From a virus, in the IMG/VR virus record IMGVR_UViG_3300035670_001220, positions 1 through 24,136 of that record: a DNA stretch of 24,136 nucleotides; one strand, 5' to 3'. The position numbers and the translations under genes are program-made. The notes beneath the pieces are model-generated. The model ran no database searches and was not told the DNA's origin. It saw only the letters and a program-made list of their open reading frames with translations. This document shows, piece after piece, positions 1-5,235 of the stretch (its first letter is position 1; every line of letters starts with the position of its first letter).

Positions 1-157
1 GCTCGCCGAGTTCATCATAGTTATCTATTAGATAAGTTCTGAGTTGCTCGACTTGATTCGAGAACGAGGTAGTAATAGCGAAGTAACGCTCTTTAGCCTC
101 GCGCTCTCTCTCTGCGACCTGCTCATATTGGCAGGTAGTAGTTGGAGTTTCCTCCAT
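1..157 (-). CDS. Partial hypothetical protein, N-terminal 52 residues
   Basis: Reading leftward from an ATG at 157, the frame stays open for 52 codons to the window edge. The start is set by a strong ribosome binding site, GGGAGGTGAT, about 6 bases upstream. The peptide begins MEETPTTTCQYEQVAERERE and is rich in Glu, Arg and Gln, so the N-terminus is probably helical. I do not recognise a family. It is transcribed away from the small gene at 214, and an 8-bp inverted repeat lies between the two starts. The rest of the gene is outside the window, so its function cannot be judged. Confidence 0.6.
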   Translation of the reverse strand, partial: MEETPTTTCQYEQVAEREREAKERYFAITTSFSNQVEQLRTYLIDNYDELGE

Positions 158-172
158 ATGTATCACCTCCCG

Positions 173-200
173 TATCGCAACCCTGCGTGCTGTTGCGATA
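173..200. promoter_or_regulatory. Operator-like inverted repeat between divergent genes
   Basis: TATCGCAA (173-180) and TTGCGATA (193-200) are perfect inverted copies separated by 12 bases. Half-site centres are 20 bp apart, about two helical turns, which suits a dimeric regulator. The repeat sits between the divergent starts at 157 and 214. The right half-site runs into the AGGAGA ribosome binding site of the rightward gene. It could instead form an RNA hairpin with a 12-base loop. No clear -35/-10 pair was found here. Confidence 0.4.
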
Positions 201-213
201 GGAGAACTAAACC

Positions 214-339
214 ATGCGTATTACGCTAAAGCGCACTTCTCCCGAAAATGTGGTGCGAATCACATCAGCCGACCCCCCCAGGGTTAGCGACACGCCCGAG
301 CGCGGGGGCCGCCAGGCAAAAAATACTGGTGACGCCTAA
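214..339 (+). CDS. Small hypothetical protein, 41 aa
   Basis: The ATG at 214 follows an AGGAGA ribosome binding site at a normal distance. The frame runs 41 codons to TAA at 337-339. The peptide starts MRITLKRTSPENVVRITSAD and becomes Pro/Arg/Gly-rich and probably unstructured towards the C-terminus. No family is recognised. It is convergent with the HNH gene, whose stop is 16 bases further on, and a small inverted repeat overlaps its stop codon. The good start signal favours a real gene, but its shortness keeps confidence moderate. Confidence 0.45.
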   Translation: MRITLKRTSPENVVRITSADPPRVSDTPERGGRQAKNTGDA

Positions 340-349
340 AAAGTTAGGC
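334..349. terminator. Small hairpin between convergent genes
   Basis: GCCTAA (334-339) and TTAGGC (344-349) form a 6-bp stem with a 4-base loop, between the end of the gene at 214-339 and the end of the leftward HNH gene. There is no proper T-tract on either strand, so it is at best a weak bidirectional terminator. Confidence 0.25.
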
Positions 350-355
350 AGTAGC

Positions 356-817
356 CTAGATTTCTTCTTGCGCTGCGTGCGCTTTGAATCTCCAAGTTTG
401 TGCACGCTCATTGGTAACGATGTTATGACAATTGGCGCACCGCACATCACACTTGCTAACTTCGTCTGCTACTTTGTCTACGCTATACGCTTCACGCAGT
501 GCGGTTGAAATGCTGAAGCTTTTGTCATCTCTTACGTGGTCAAACTCTAAAACTCTTATGTCCGTGGAGCCACAATCTACACACGGGTGTGTTGCTAAAT
601 AGTTGCCGACCCATTCCCTAATTAAGTCTTTTCTTCTTCTACGGTTTTCTCCTACTTTGGCTTTATGGTGTTCCTGGTTGTTTTGATAATAGTCCTTAGA
701 TAGCTCTCTAGCACAGCCTTTACAGTAGGACTGGTAGCCCTTGCGTTTCTTGCTGTACTCAGTTAAAGGCTTTTCCTCACTGCATCTGGAGCAGACCCGC
801 AAGTTTTCAATTGTCAT
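356..817 (-). CDS. HNH endonuclease
   Basis: This 153-residue protein has an N-terminal four-cysteine zinc site (CSRC at 9-12, CKGC at 32-35), a basic helical linker, then an HNH core. The core shows CVDCG (79-83), LEFDHV with Asp-His at 93-94, and CANCH (127-131), the paired zinc cysteines and catalytic His expected of phage free-standing HNH nucleases. Such enzymes nick or cut DNA and may act in homing or genome processing. The start at 817 was chosen because related proteins begin just before the first CxxC. An ATG at 859 would add 14 unlikely residues. No strong ribosome binding site is visible. Its start shares a CATG with the rightward gene at 816. Confidence 0.85.
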   Translation of the reverse strand: MTIENLRVCSRCSEEKPLTEYSKKRKGYQSYCKGCARELSKDYYQNNQEHHKAKVGENRRRRKDLIREWVGNYLATHPCVDCGSTDIRVLEFDHVRDDKSFSISTALREAYSVDKVADEVSKCDVRCANCHNIVTNERAQTWRFKAHAAQEEI

Positions 818-1085
818 GGACGCATATGATACATGGATTAGCATTTTTAGCTCTACCATCTATGCCATGTTCACTGAGTGGCTCCTTCAACAAGAAGGCC
901 GAAAAGATAATGTCGGCATGGCTGCAAAGCTCTGCTGGGCAGAAATGAACAATGGGATGGTGCCCCGCAAGGAATTGGGCCTTTTCTTCTGGCAGGGCCA
1001 TTGGCAGCATAGAGGCAAGCCAGATTATTTCAGATTCTTCGTAGAAGCTTATTTAGAATATAAAGCAGATTCGACTAAGGCATAA
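816..1085 (+). CDS. Hypothetical protein, 89 aa
   Basis: The likely start is the ATG at 816 (MDAYDTWISIF...), back to back with the HNH start on the other strand; an in-frame extension to 741 would run into the HNH gene. The 89-residue product is rich in aromatic and hydrophobic residues (Trp, Phe, Tyr) mixed with charged ones, so it looks like a folded soluble domain rather than a shadow frame. No clear ribosome binding site precedes 816. A start at 867 (MFTEWLLQ) is possible. No family is recognised. It heads the long rightward run of small genes. Confidence 0.55.
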   Translation: MDAYDTWISIFSSTIYAMFTEWLLQQEGRKDNVGMAAKLCWAEMNNGMVPRKELGLFFWQGHWQHRGKPDYFRFFVEAYLEYKADSTKA

Positions 1086-1092
1086 TTGAGGG

Positions 1093-1371
1093 ATGAGCCT
1101 ATTCGCTGAGTTCTCACAGCCCGACCGCGAGGACCGCGATAAAGCCATTAGCGATGCTGCTGCAAAGAAGCGAAACCCCGCTCTATTGAATAAATACGCC
1201 GGGCGTTGCGTAGATTGCGGACGCGATATACCAGCAGGTATGGGAAGCGTCCGTCCTAAGTATTCTTGGCAAGACGCTAAGAGTAAAGTCAAGGGTCGCG
1301 CTAAGTGGGTAACATCCTGCGCCGGGGGCGATTGTAAGGATATTCCCGGTATCCACGACAAAGGAGTATAA
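1093..1371 (+). CDS. Hypothetical protein with cysteine pairs, 92 aa
   Basis: The protein begins MSLFAEFSQPDREDRDKAIS. A Cys-x2-Cys pair (CVDCG, about residues 40-44) and two later cysteines (SCAGGDC, about 75-81) could form one zinc site. The region between them resembles small treble-clef or ribbon proteins. GAGGG lies immediately before the ATG, which is closer than usual. The gene starts 7 bases after the preceding stop. No specific family is recognised; metal binding is inferred from cysteine spacing only. Confidence 0.65.
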   Translation: MSLFAEFSQPDREDRDKAISDAAAKKRNPALLNKYAGRCVDCGRDIPAGMGSVRPKYSWQDAKSKVKGRAKWVTSCAGGDCKDIPGIHDKGV

Positions 1372-1374
1372 GCA

Positions 1375-1557
1375 ATGGGCAAGATAATTGGCATGACAGA
1401 GTTCAAGAGCAAGAAGGACAGATTAGGCAACCCTAGTCAATTTGGACCCATTCAAGCAGGATTGGTAAAACCCGCAGGAGAAAGCGCTGAACTTCGCCAA
1501 CATGAAGATGAAGCTATTGCATTAGGTAACTCATGGCGTGAAAGAGAGCGCGAGTAA
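1375..1557 (+). CDS. Small hypothetical protein, 60 aa
   Basis: The ATG at 1375 is preceded by AAGGAG in the end of the upstream gene. The product is a hydrophilic 60-mer (MGKIIGMTEFKSKKDRLG...) ending in a charged WREREREC-terminal-type helix (NSWREREREstop). Its TAA overlaps the next ATG by one base (TAATG), the coupling used repeatedly in this cluster. No family recognised. Confidence 0.65.
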   Translation: MGKIIGMTEFKSKKDRLGNPSQFGPIQAGLVKPAGESAELRQHEDEAIALGNSWRERERE

Positions 1558-2021
1558 TGGCTGGCATCCAACGCCGCGGTAAGTCAGGTCCTGAAAAGAA
1601 AGTCTCTAAATACAAGAGACGAAAGCCTCAAGGCCGTGACTACAGCAAGACAAGCGACAAATCTAAATTTCCCAAAATAGATGAAGTTAGCTATCACCCT
1701 GAATCAATTGCTTATATGAAAGAGAAATCTGGTGGCAAACTACCAAAGCCATCCGAAGCAGTTAAGCTTGATGAAGAGTGGGCAACAAAGAAGCTAAGCG
1801 GGACTCCATCTAGAGACGCGCTGCGTCTGGTGATGGGAGACGCTAGCCTTCATGGCTCAAGCGGCTCTAAGCGCTCCTTAGCAGGACGGCAGTTCAAAGA
1901 TATTGTTGATACAGGCAAGGCCGACCTAGAGGTCACCGAGCCTATCTATGACGTTAAGCCTCTCAGGCTTCCTACTATGAGGCCGAAGAAGAAAGACGAT
2001 GACGACAAGAAAGCTGTGTGA
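1557..2021 (+). CDS. Basic hypothetical protein, 154 aa
   Basis: The protein is strongly basic at its N-terminus (MAGIQRRGKSGPEKKVSKYK), has a mixed middle region, and ends KKKDDDDKKAV. Much of it looks disordered. The central segment, about residues 50-110 (YHPESIAYMKEKSGGK...LRLVMGD), may be folded. It is coupled to the gene before it by TAATG. Its last 23 bases overlap the next small gene in another frame. Nucleic-acid binding is possible from composition only. Confidence 0.65.
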   Translation: MAGIQRRGKSGPEKKVSKYKRRKPQGRDYSKTSDKSKFPKIDEVSYHPESIAYMKEKSGGKLPKPSEAVKLDEEWATKKLSGTPSRDALRLVMGDASLHGSSGSKRSLAGRQFKDIVDTGKADLEVTEPIYDVKPLRLPTMRPKKKDDDDKKAV

Positions 2022-2169
2022 GCATATCTACTATGAGCAAGGCGCCGATATTTGTCCCAAATGCGGGCGCGACACTCATAGAATAGATTGGGCTTTACAG
2101 AACAAGCTAGCCAAAGAGTGGAAAGAAGCTAATCCAGATGCTAAGTACGGAGGATGGTGGAGCATATGA
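1999..2169 (+). CDS. Small zinc-ribbon-like protein, 56 aa
   Basis: The ATG at 1999, inside the end of the upstream gene, opens a 56-codon frame beginning MTTRKLCEHIYYEQGADICP. Cys7 and His9, then CPKCGR (residues 19-24) and a following His, give a plausible zinc site. The C-terminal half is a Trp/Lys-rich helix ending GGWWSI. GAAGAAAG lies just upstream of the start. Its TGA overlaps the next ATG (ATGA). The cysteine pattern, codon-coupled ends and clean fit between neighbours make this a real gene despite its size. Confidence 0.65.
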   Translation: MTTRKLCEHIYYEQGADICPKCGRDTHRIDWALQNKLAKEWKEANPDAKYGGWWSI

Positions 2170-2297
2170 GTAGTGGCAAGCTAAAACCGCATTATGGTTT
2201 TAACAAAACTCAAATTAAAGGCGGCTATATTGTTAGATTACGCAAGAACGGTACCGTCGCCGCTGTGCTAGAGCCCTACCCACGAAAGAAGAAATAA
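2166..2297 (+). CDS. Small basic protein, 43 aa
   Basis: Starts in an ATGA overlap with the previous gene, with GGAGGATGGTGGAG upstream. The 43-residue product (MSSGKLKPHYGFNKTQIKGG...) is compact and basic, with an apparent beta-rich core (GGYIVRLRKNGTVAAVLEPY) and a PRKKK tail. The TAA overlaps the next ATG as TAATG. No family is recognised. Confidence 0.6.
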   Translation: MSSGKLKPHYGFNKTQIKGGYIVRLRKNGTVAAVLEPYPRKKK

Positions 2298-2680
2298 TGG
2301 CTCAAAATTCAAAATCCAAGCAATTTGAAAAGATAGACCTAGAAAAGCTATCTAACAACATTAAAGCTGCCGCAAAGGGAAACGTATCTTTTAAACTTCA
2401 GACTCGTGACCTTCCCCCAGCCATTGGACGTATCCATGACGCAGTCGAGGGTGGCCACATAACCGTTGAAGAGGGTATGGACCTTAATCCTAATTACAAT
2501 CCTGAAAATAGGAAAAAGAATCAAATGGCGTCATCCAACATACGCCAGTATGAAAAGAACCTAGACGTTACGAGAAAAAAGCTTAGAGAGAACGCGGCTA
2601 AGAGAGCGGCTGGCATACCTCGCACTGGAAAAGGCGGACGTCCTGTTAAGTCTAAAAAATCCGAAGAAGACAAAAAGTGA
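2297..2680 (+). CDS. Basic hypothetical protein, 127 aa
   Basis: A lysine-rich hydrophilic protein. Residues 42-65 (AIGRIHDAVEGGHITVEEGM and on to LNP) contain a motif that recurs near the C-terminus of the unrelated-looking protein at 9014 (GIKAGNITEEEAWELSP). Outside this segment the sequence is low-complexity and probably disordered, ending GRPVKSKKSEEDKK. The TAATG start and GTGA end place it in the coupled operon. Function unknown. Confidence 0.65.
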   Translation: MAQNSKSKQFEKIDLEKLSNNIKAAAKGNVSFKLQTRDLPPAIGRIHDAVEGGHITVEEGMDLNPNYNPENRKKNQMASSNIRQYEKNLDVTRKKLRENAAKRAAGIPRTGKGGRPVKSKKSEEDKK

Positions 2681-2865
2681 ACCCGATGAAATCTGAGGGT
2701 GTAGTTACCCGTTTTTTGCCTCGGTCAAGCGAACATGCAAAGGGTCAACAATTTCGTCGGATTAATGACCCTATCTTTGGTGGGCCAAGAGGTAGTCGTC
2801 AACGGTATTCTTCTTCTATAGCAGCAAAAGATGTCGTAACAAAAACAGATAGATGGGGTGCGTAG
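2677..2865 (+). CDS. Small hypothetical protein, 62 aa
   Basis: A GTG start at 2677 overlaps the previous TGA by three bases (GTGA); an ATG four codons later at 2686 is an alternative. The product contains EHAKGQQFRRINDPIFGGPR, and the KGQQF string recurs in the protein at 9014. It is Arg/Ser-rich and probably disordered. Its TAG overlaps the next GTG. No family is recognised. Confidence 0.6.
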   Translation: MNPMKSEGVVTRFLPRSSEHAKGQQFRRINDPIFGGPRGSRQRYSSSIAAKDVVTKTDRWGA

Positions 2866-3161
2866 TGTCGGAAGTAAAAAAATTTGGTCCTTACAAAGGT
2901 TCCAAGAAAAATAAAGGGCGCCCAATCTACGTCTTCAAGAAAAAGGGTAAGGACGGAAAGTGGCACACCACATCCTCTGACAAGGCCCGAGTGGACTATA
3001 AAGAGAAGACGGGCAAGAAGCTGCGAAAAGACCAAGAAGTTGACCATAAGGACAATAACCGAAATAATGACGGAAAAGGCAACCTACGAGTTATCAGCAA
3101 AAGCAAGAACGTAGCAAAAGAGAACAAGCGCCGTGCTGGTAAAAAGGAGAATGAAAAATAA
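2865..3161 (+). CDS. HNH-type nuclease-like protein, lysine-rich, 98 aa
   Basis: The C-terminal half carries EVDHKDNNRNNDGKGNLRVI followed by SKSKNVAKENKRR, the layout of small phage HNH proteins (DH, then an N-rich loop, NLRV, then a basic helix). The family nicks DNA. The protein is unusually lysine-rich throughout. I chose the GTG at 2865, which overlaps the upstream TAG by one base as elsewhere in the cluster. An in-frame ATG at 2853 would add four residues. The Asp-His pair and the loop Asn are present, so activity is possible; only the HNH assignment is confident. Confidence 0.75.
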   Translation: MSEVKKFGPYKGSKKNKGRPIYVFKKKGKDGKWHTTSSDKARVDYKEKTGKKLRKDQEVDHKDNNRNNDGKGNLRVISKSKNVAKENKRRAGKKENEK

Positions 3162-3406
3162 TGGAGTTTGTAGTATTAGTAATAGCAGCAATGGCTGTTG
3201 GTTTTGCGCTGTATGCCTGGGACCAAGAGAAGCAACTTAAAGAGCAGGCTGAGCTTGATGAAGCGCTTCGTAATGAGCGTCTTGCTAAAGCTGTTGAGCG
3301 TTATGACAGCTTGCTTAAGAAAACCGCCAAGAAGAAGCCAGCTAAGAAAACAGCTAAGAAAGCTGTAAAAAAGAAGCCAGCTAAGAAAGCAGCTAAGAAA
3401 AAGTGA
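3161..3406 (+). CDS. Membrane-anchored protein with H1-like lysine/alanine tail, 81 aa
   Basis: Residues 2-20 form one hydrophobic segment (EFVVLVIAAMAVGFALYAW). A short charged coiled-coil-like helix follows (about 22-52). The tail from about residue 53 is built from KKTAKKKPAKK-type repeats, resembling histone H1/HU-tail sequences known to bind and condense DNA. A membrane anchor with a DNA-binding tail would tether nucleic acid to the inner face of the membrane, though the orientation is inferred from positive charge. TAATG start, GTGA end. The repeat region could slip during replication. Confidence 0.65.
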   Translation: MEFVVLVIAAMAVGFALYAWDQEKQLKEQAELDEALRNERLAKAVERYDSLLKKTAKKKPAKKTAKKAVKKKPAKKAAKKK

Positions 3407-3597
3407 AGCCCAAGAAAGACCAATTAAAGAGAGTACTTCCTCCAGGAACACCAACTCCTATTGGGATGGGCGCTCTTGTAGGTCCTGAAGACTTCTGGGC
3501 TGAACATGCCCGTAGAGAGGCCCACAAAGCAGAAGAAGCTGCGTTTGAGGCCGGTGGGATGGAAGCAGTCAATAAACTTAGAGGTAAGAACAAATAA
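3403..3597 (+). CDS. Small hypothetical protein, 64 aa
   Basis: GTG start overlapping the previous stop (GTGA). The N-terminus is basic and proline-rich (MKPKKDQLKRVLPPGTPTPI). Residues about 28-58 form an Ala/Glu-rich helix (FWAEHARREAHKAEEAAFEA). Ends with TAATG coupling to the next gene. No family is recognised. Confidence 0.6.
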   Translation: MKPKKDQLKRVLPPGTPTPIGMGALVGPEDFWAEHARREAHKAEEAAFEAGGMEAVNKLRGKNK

Positions 3598-3695
3598 TGT
3601 GTCGTGAGTGCGGCGACTGCTCTAAAGAGCACACTCGCACTATTGACGATGCCGTAGACGCAGTGGAGGATGTCGGTTTCTATGCCAAGAAATAA
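3597..3695 (+). CDS. Very small cysteine protein, 32 aa
   Basis: The TAATG-coupled ATG at 3597 opens a 32-codon frame beginning MCRECGDCSKEHTRTIDDAV. Three cysteines spaced CxxCxxC plus a nearby His could bind one metal ion; the rest is an acidic helix ending FYAKK. The start coupling is identical to that of its neighbours, and without it there would be a gap in an otherwise gapless operon. Role unknown. Confidence 0.55.
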   Translation: MCRECGDCSKEHTRTIDDAVDAVEDVGFYAKK

Positions 3696-3936
3696 TAAAG
3701 ACTTTGCAGATGGCGGTACTACTATCAATGTAGGTCCTGAGGGCGTGCATAAGATGGATAAGTCTGGCGTCTCTAAAGTTGACCTAAAGACCGGCAAAGG
3801 GTTGTTTATCCCCTTTACTATGACTAGTAAGAAGAACCCGGACGTAAGTTTTAGCGGCTCACATATAGGTGAAGAAGCTTTTCAAAGTATGGTTAAGAGC
3901 GCTGGAGACAAGTGGCACATTGAAAGGCATGACTAA
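3682..3936 (+). CDS. Hypothetical protein, 84 aa
   Basis: The chosen start (MPRNNKDFADGG...) lies 12 bases after a GGAGG at 3665-3669. An in-frame ATG at 3670 directly abuts that GGAGG and is less likely. The sequence TTINVGPEGVHKMDKSGVSK, then KGLFIPFTM and later ISF-type strands, suggests a small beta-rich fold. It overlaps the end of the 32-residue gene and is TAATG-coupled to the next. No family is recognised. Confidence 0.6.
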   Translation: MPRNNKDFADGGTTINVGPEGVHKMDKSGVSKVDLKTGKGLFIPFTMTSKKNPDVSFSGSHIGEEAFQSMVKSAGDKWHIERHD

Positions 3937-4211
3937 TGGCTAAGTCAGCAGCGTGGACCCGTAAAGAGGGAAAAAACCAAAAAGGTGGCCTAAACGAAAA
4001 AGGCCGTAAGAGTTACGAACGAGAAAACCCAGGTAGCAATCTGAAACCGCCTGTTAAAAAAGAACAGGCTAAAAAGTCTAAAAAATCTGCTGCTCGTCGT
4101 AAGTCCTTCTGTTCTCGTATGGAAGGTATGAAAAAGAAAAACACGTCTAGCAAGACCGCAAGGGACCCCAACAGTAGAATTAATAAGTCCCTCCGCGCAT
4201 GGGACTGTTAA
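3936..4211 (+). CDS. DUF6321-like small basic phage protein, 91 aa
   Basis: The opening AAWTRKEGKNQKGGLNEKGR, the middle RRKSFCSRMEGMKKK and the closing KTARDPNSRINKSLRAWDC match my recollection of a small basic family (DUF6321) common in aquatic tailed phages. Function is not established. Two cysteines are conserved in that family. The protein closes the coupled cluster that began near 1093. The family name is from memory and should be confirmed by a profile search. Confidence 0.7.
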   Translation: MAKSAAWTRKEGKNQKGGLNEKGRKSYERENPGSNLKPPVKKEQAKKSKKSAARRKSFCSRMEGMKKKNTSSKTARDPNSRINKSLRAWDC

Positions 4212-4236
4212 CACTCTCTAGAGAAAAGGAACTTTA

Positions 4237-4944
4237 ATGGCACTAGATACAGCCGGAAACGTGAAGGTTGACTTCATTTGGGGTAACTTTCCGATGCAGC
4301 CAGATGATGAGCGCACTGGCTCGGCAACAAATATCGGCGGAAGTACAGGCGACACAGGTTGGGCTGCTACTACAAAAGTAAACAGCAACGCGCTTGTTAA
4401 AACCGCAATAACAAAATCATTATGGAATGGGCTCACTTCTTCAGTTGCAAACAACCACAGCGTTGCTTTGAACAACTGGAATGGCTTCCCAGACTACACA
4501 CCAGTATCTCCATACTTGGATACTACTGACCAAGCAGCAATTCCTAACGTTGTTGGCTTGAGCGAATCTGCTGCTAATACAGCTCTTGTCGCTGCAAGCT
4601 TCGTTAAGGGCGCAGTAACCACAACTGGCGTTGGCGCAACTGTTGCTAACGATGGTTTGGTCAAGACCCAGACCCCAGCTGCTACAACCGTATCCAACTT
4701 GGGTACCTCTGTAGCACTTGTTAAGTACTTGGCACCAACAGTTCCAGATGTACTTGGTTTGACTGAGGCTGCTGCTAATACAGCTCTTGTAGCTGCTGGC
4801 CTTGTAAAGGGAGCAGTAACAACTTCAGCTGATGGAGCTACTGCTGAAAATGATGGACTTGTTAAGACACAGACACCAGCTTCTGGTGGAAAGGCCGATA
4901 CAGGCTCTGCTGTCGCACTTGTTCTATACGCATACGCAGGCTAG
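4237..4944 (+). CDS. Two-PASTA-domain protein, probable virion or surface protein
   Basis: Residues 1-98 form a Trp/Asn/Gly-rich N-terminal domain (about 12-95) without a signal peptide, probably a structural fold. Two tandem PASTA domains follow, at about 102-165 (IPNVVGLSESAANTALVAAS) and 169-233 (VPDVLGLTEAAANTALVAAG), each ending with a KTQTPA turn and a final strand. PASTA domains in host Ser/Thr kinases and penicillin-binding proteins bind peptidoglycan fragments, so a wall-binding role is plausible. AAAGGA precedes the ATG. The two copies differ at many synonymous sites, so the duplication is old. Head/tail location is unknown. Confidence 0.75.
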   Translation: MALDTAGNVKVDFIWGNFPMQPDDERTGSATNIGGSTGDTGWAATTKVNSNALVKTAITKSLWNGLTSSVANNHSVALNNWNGFPDYTPVSPYLDTTDQAAIPNVVGLSESAANTALVAASFVKGAVTTTGVGATVANDGLVKTQTPAATTVSNLGTSVALVKYLAPTVPDVLGLTEAAANTALVAAGLVKGAVTTSADGATAENDGLVKTQTPASGGKADTGSAVALVLYAYAG

Positions 4945-4960
4945 TACAAATAGTATAAAC

Positions 4961-4994
4961 TGGAGAGCGACGGGCTAAAATCCGTCGCTCTTCG
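4961..4994 (+). terminator. Strong hairpin after the PASTA gene
   Basis: GAGCGACGG (4965-4973) pairs perfectly with CCGTCGCTC (4982-4990) around an 8-base A-rich loop, and outer pairs extend the stem to about 12-13 bp including wobbles. TTCG follows rather than a T-run, so termination may be inefficient. The next gene's AGGAGG begins 6 bases after TTCGAATTT, so the structure could also affect its translation. Confidence 0.6.
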
Positions 4995-5008
4995 AATTTA
5001 GGAGGAAA

Positions 5009-5224
5009 ATGGTAACCGCAGAAAAGTTACAAGAAGTTTTTACTGATGAGCCTTTAACTTCTAGAGATAGATGCGACCGTTGCAGCGCCGCCGCAAAGGT
5101 ACGGGTTTTTATGAAAGACTCAACTTTAGAGCTTTTATTCTGCGGTCATCATATGAGAAACAACGAAGAGCAATTGAAAAAGGTTGCGTACTTCAACCCT
5201 AATTGGGAGGCTGCGTTACAGTAA
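5009..5224 (+). CDS. Small zinc protein of an actinobacterial family (DUF7455-like), 71 aa
   Basis: The sequence SRDRCDRCSAAAKVRVFMKD with a later LFCGHHMRNNEEQLKK matches my memory of a small family widespread in Actinobacteria: CxxC, a beta hairpin, then CGHH. The two Cys pairs and His residues form a likely zinc site. A strong AGGAGGAAA ribosome binding site sets the start. Function unknown; in this genome it supports an actinobacterial host. The stop codon lies within the loop of a small hairpin before the next gene. Confidence 0.75.
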   Translation: MVTAEKLQEVFTDEPLTSRDRCDRCSAAAKVRVFMKDSTLELLFCGHHMRNNEEQLKKVAYFNPNWEAALQ

Positions 5225-5233
5225 TCTTGTAAC
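5215..5233 (+). promoter_or_regulatory. Small hairpin just before the 5236 start
   Basis: GTTACA (5215-5220) and TGTAAC (5228-5233) form a perfect 6-bp stem with a 7-base loop that holds the TAA of the upstream gene. It ends two bases before the ATG at 5236 and occupies the place where a ribosome binding site should be; none is visible. Translation of the large gene may therefore depend on ribosomes finishing the upstream gene. Confidence 0.35.
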
Positions 5234-5235
5234 AT

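Noticed and set aside
248-508. 86-residue rightward frame between the small gene and the HNH gene
   Set aside because: It overlaps the well-supported HNH coding region on the opposite strand and the small gene at 214, and has no ribosome site.
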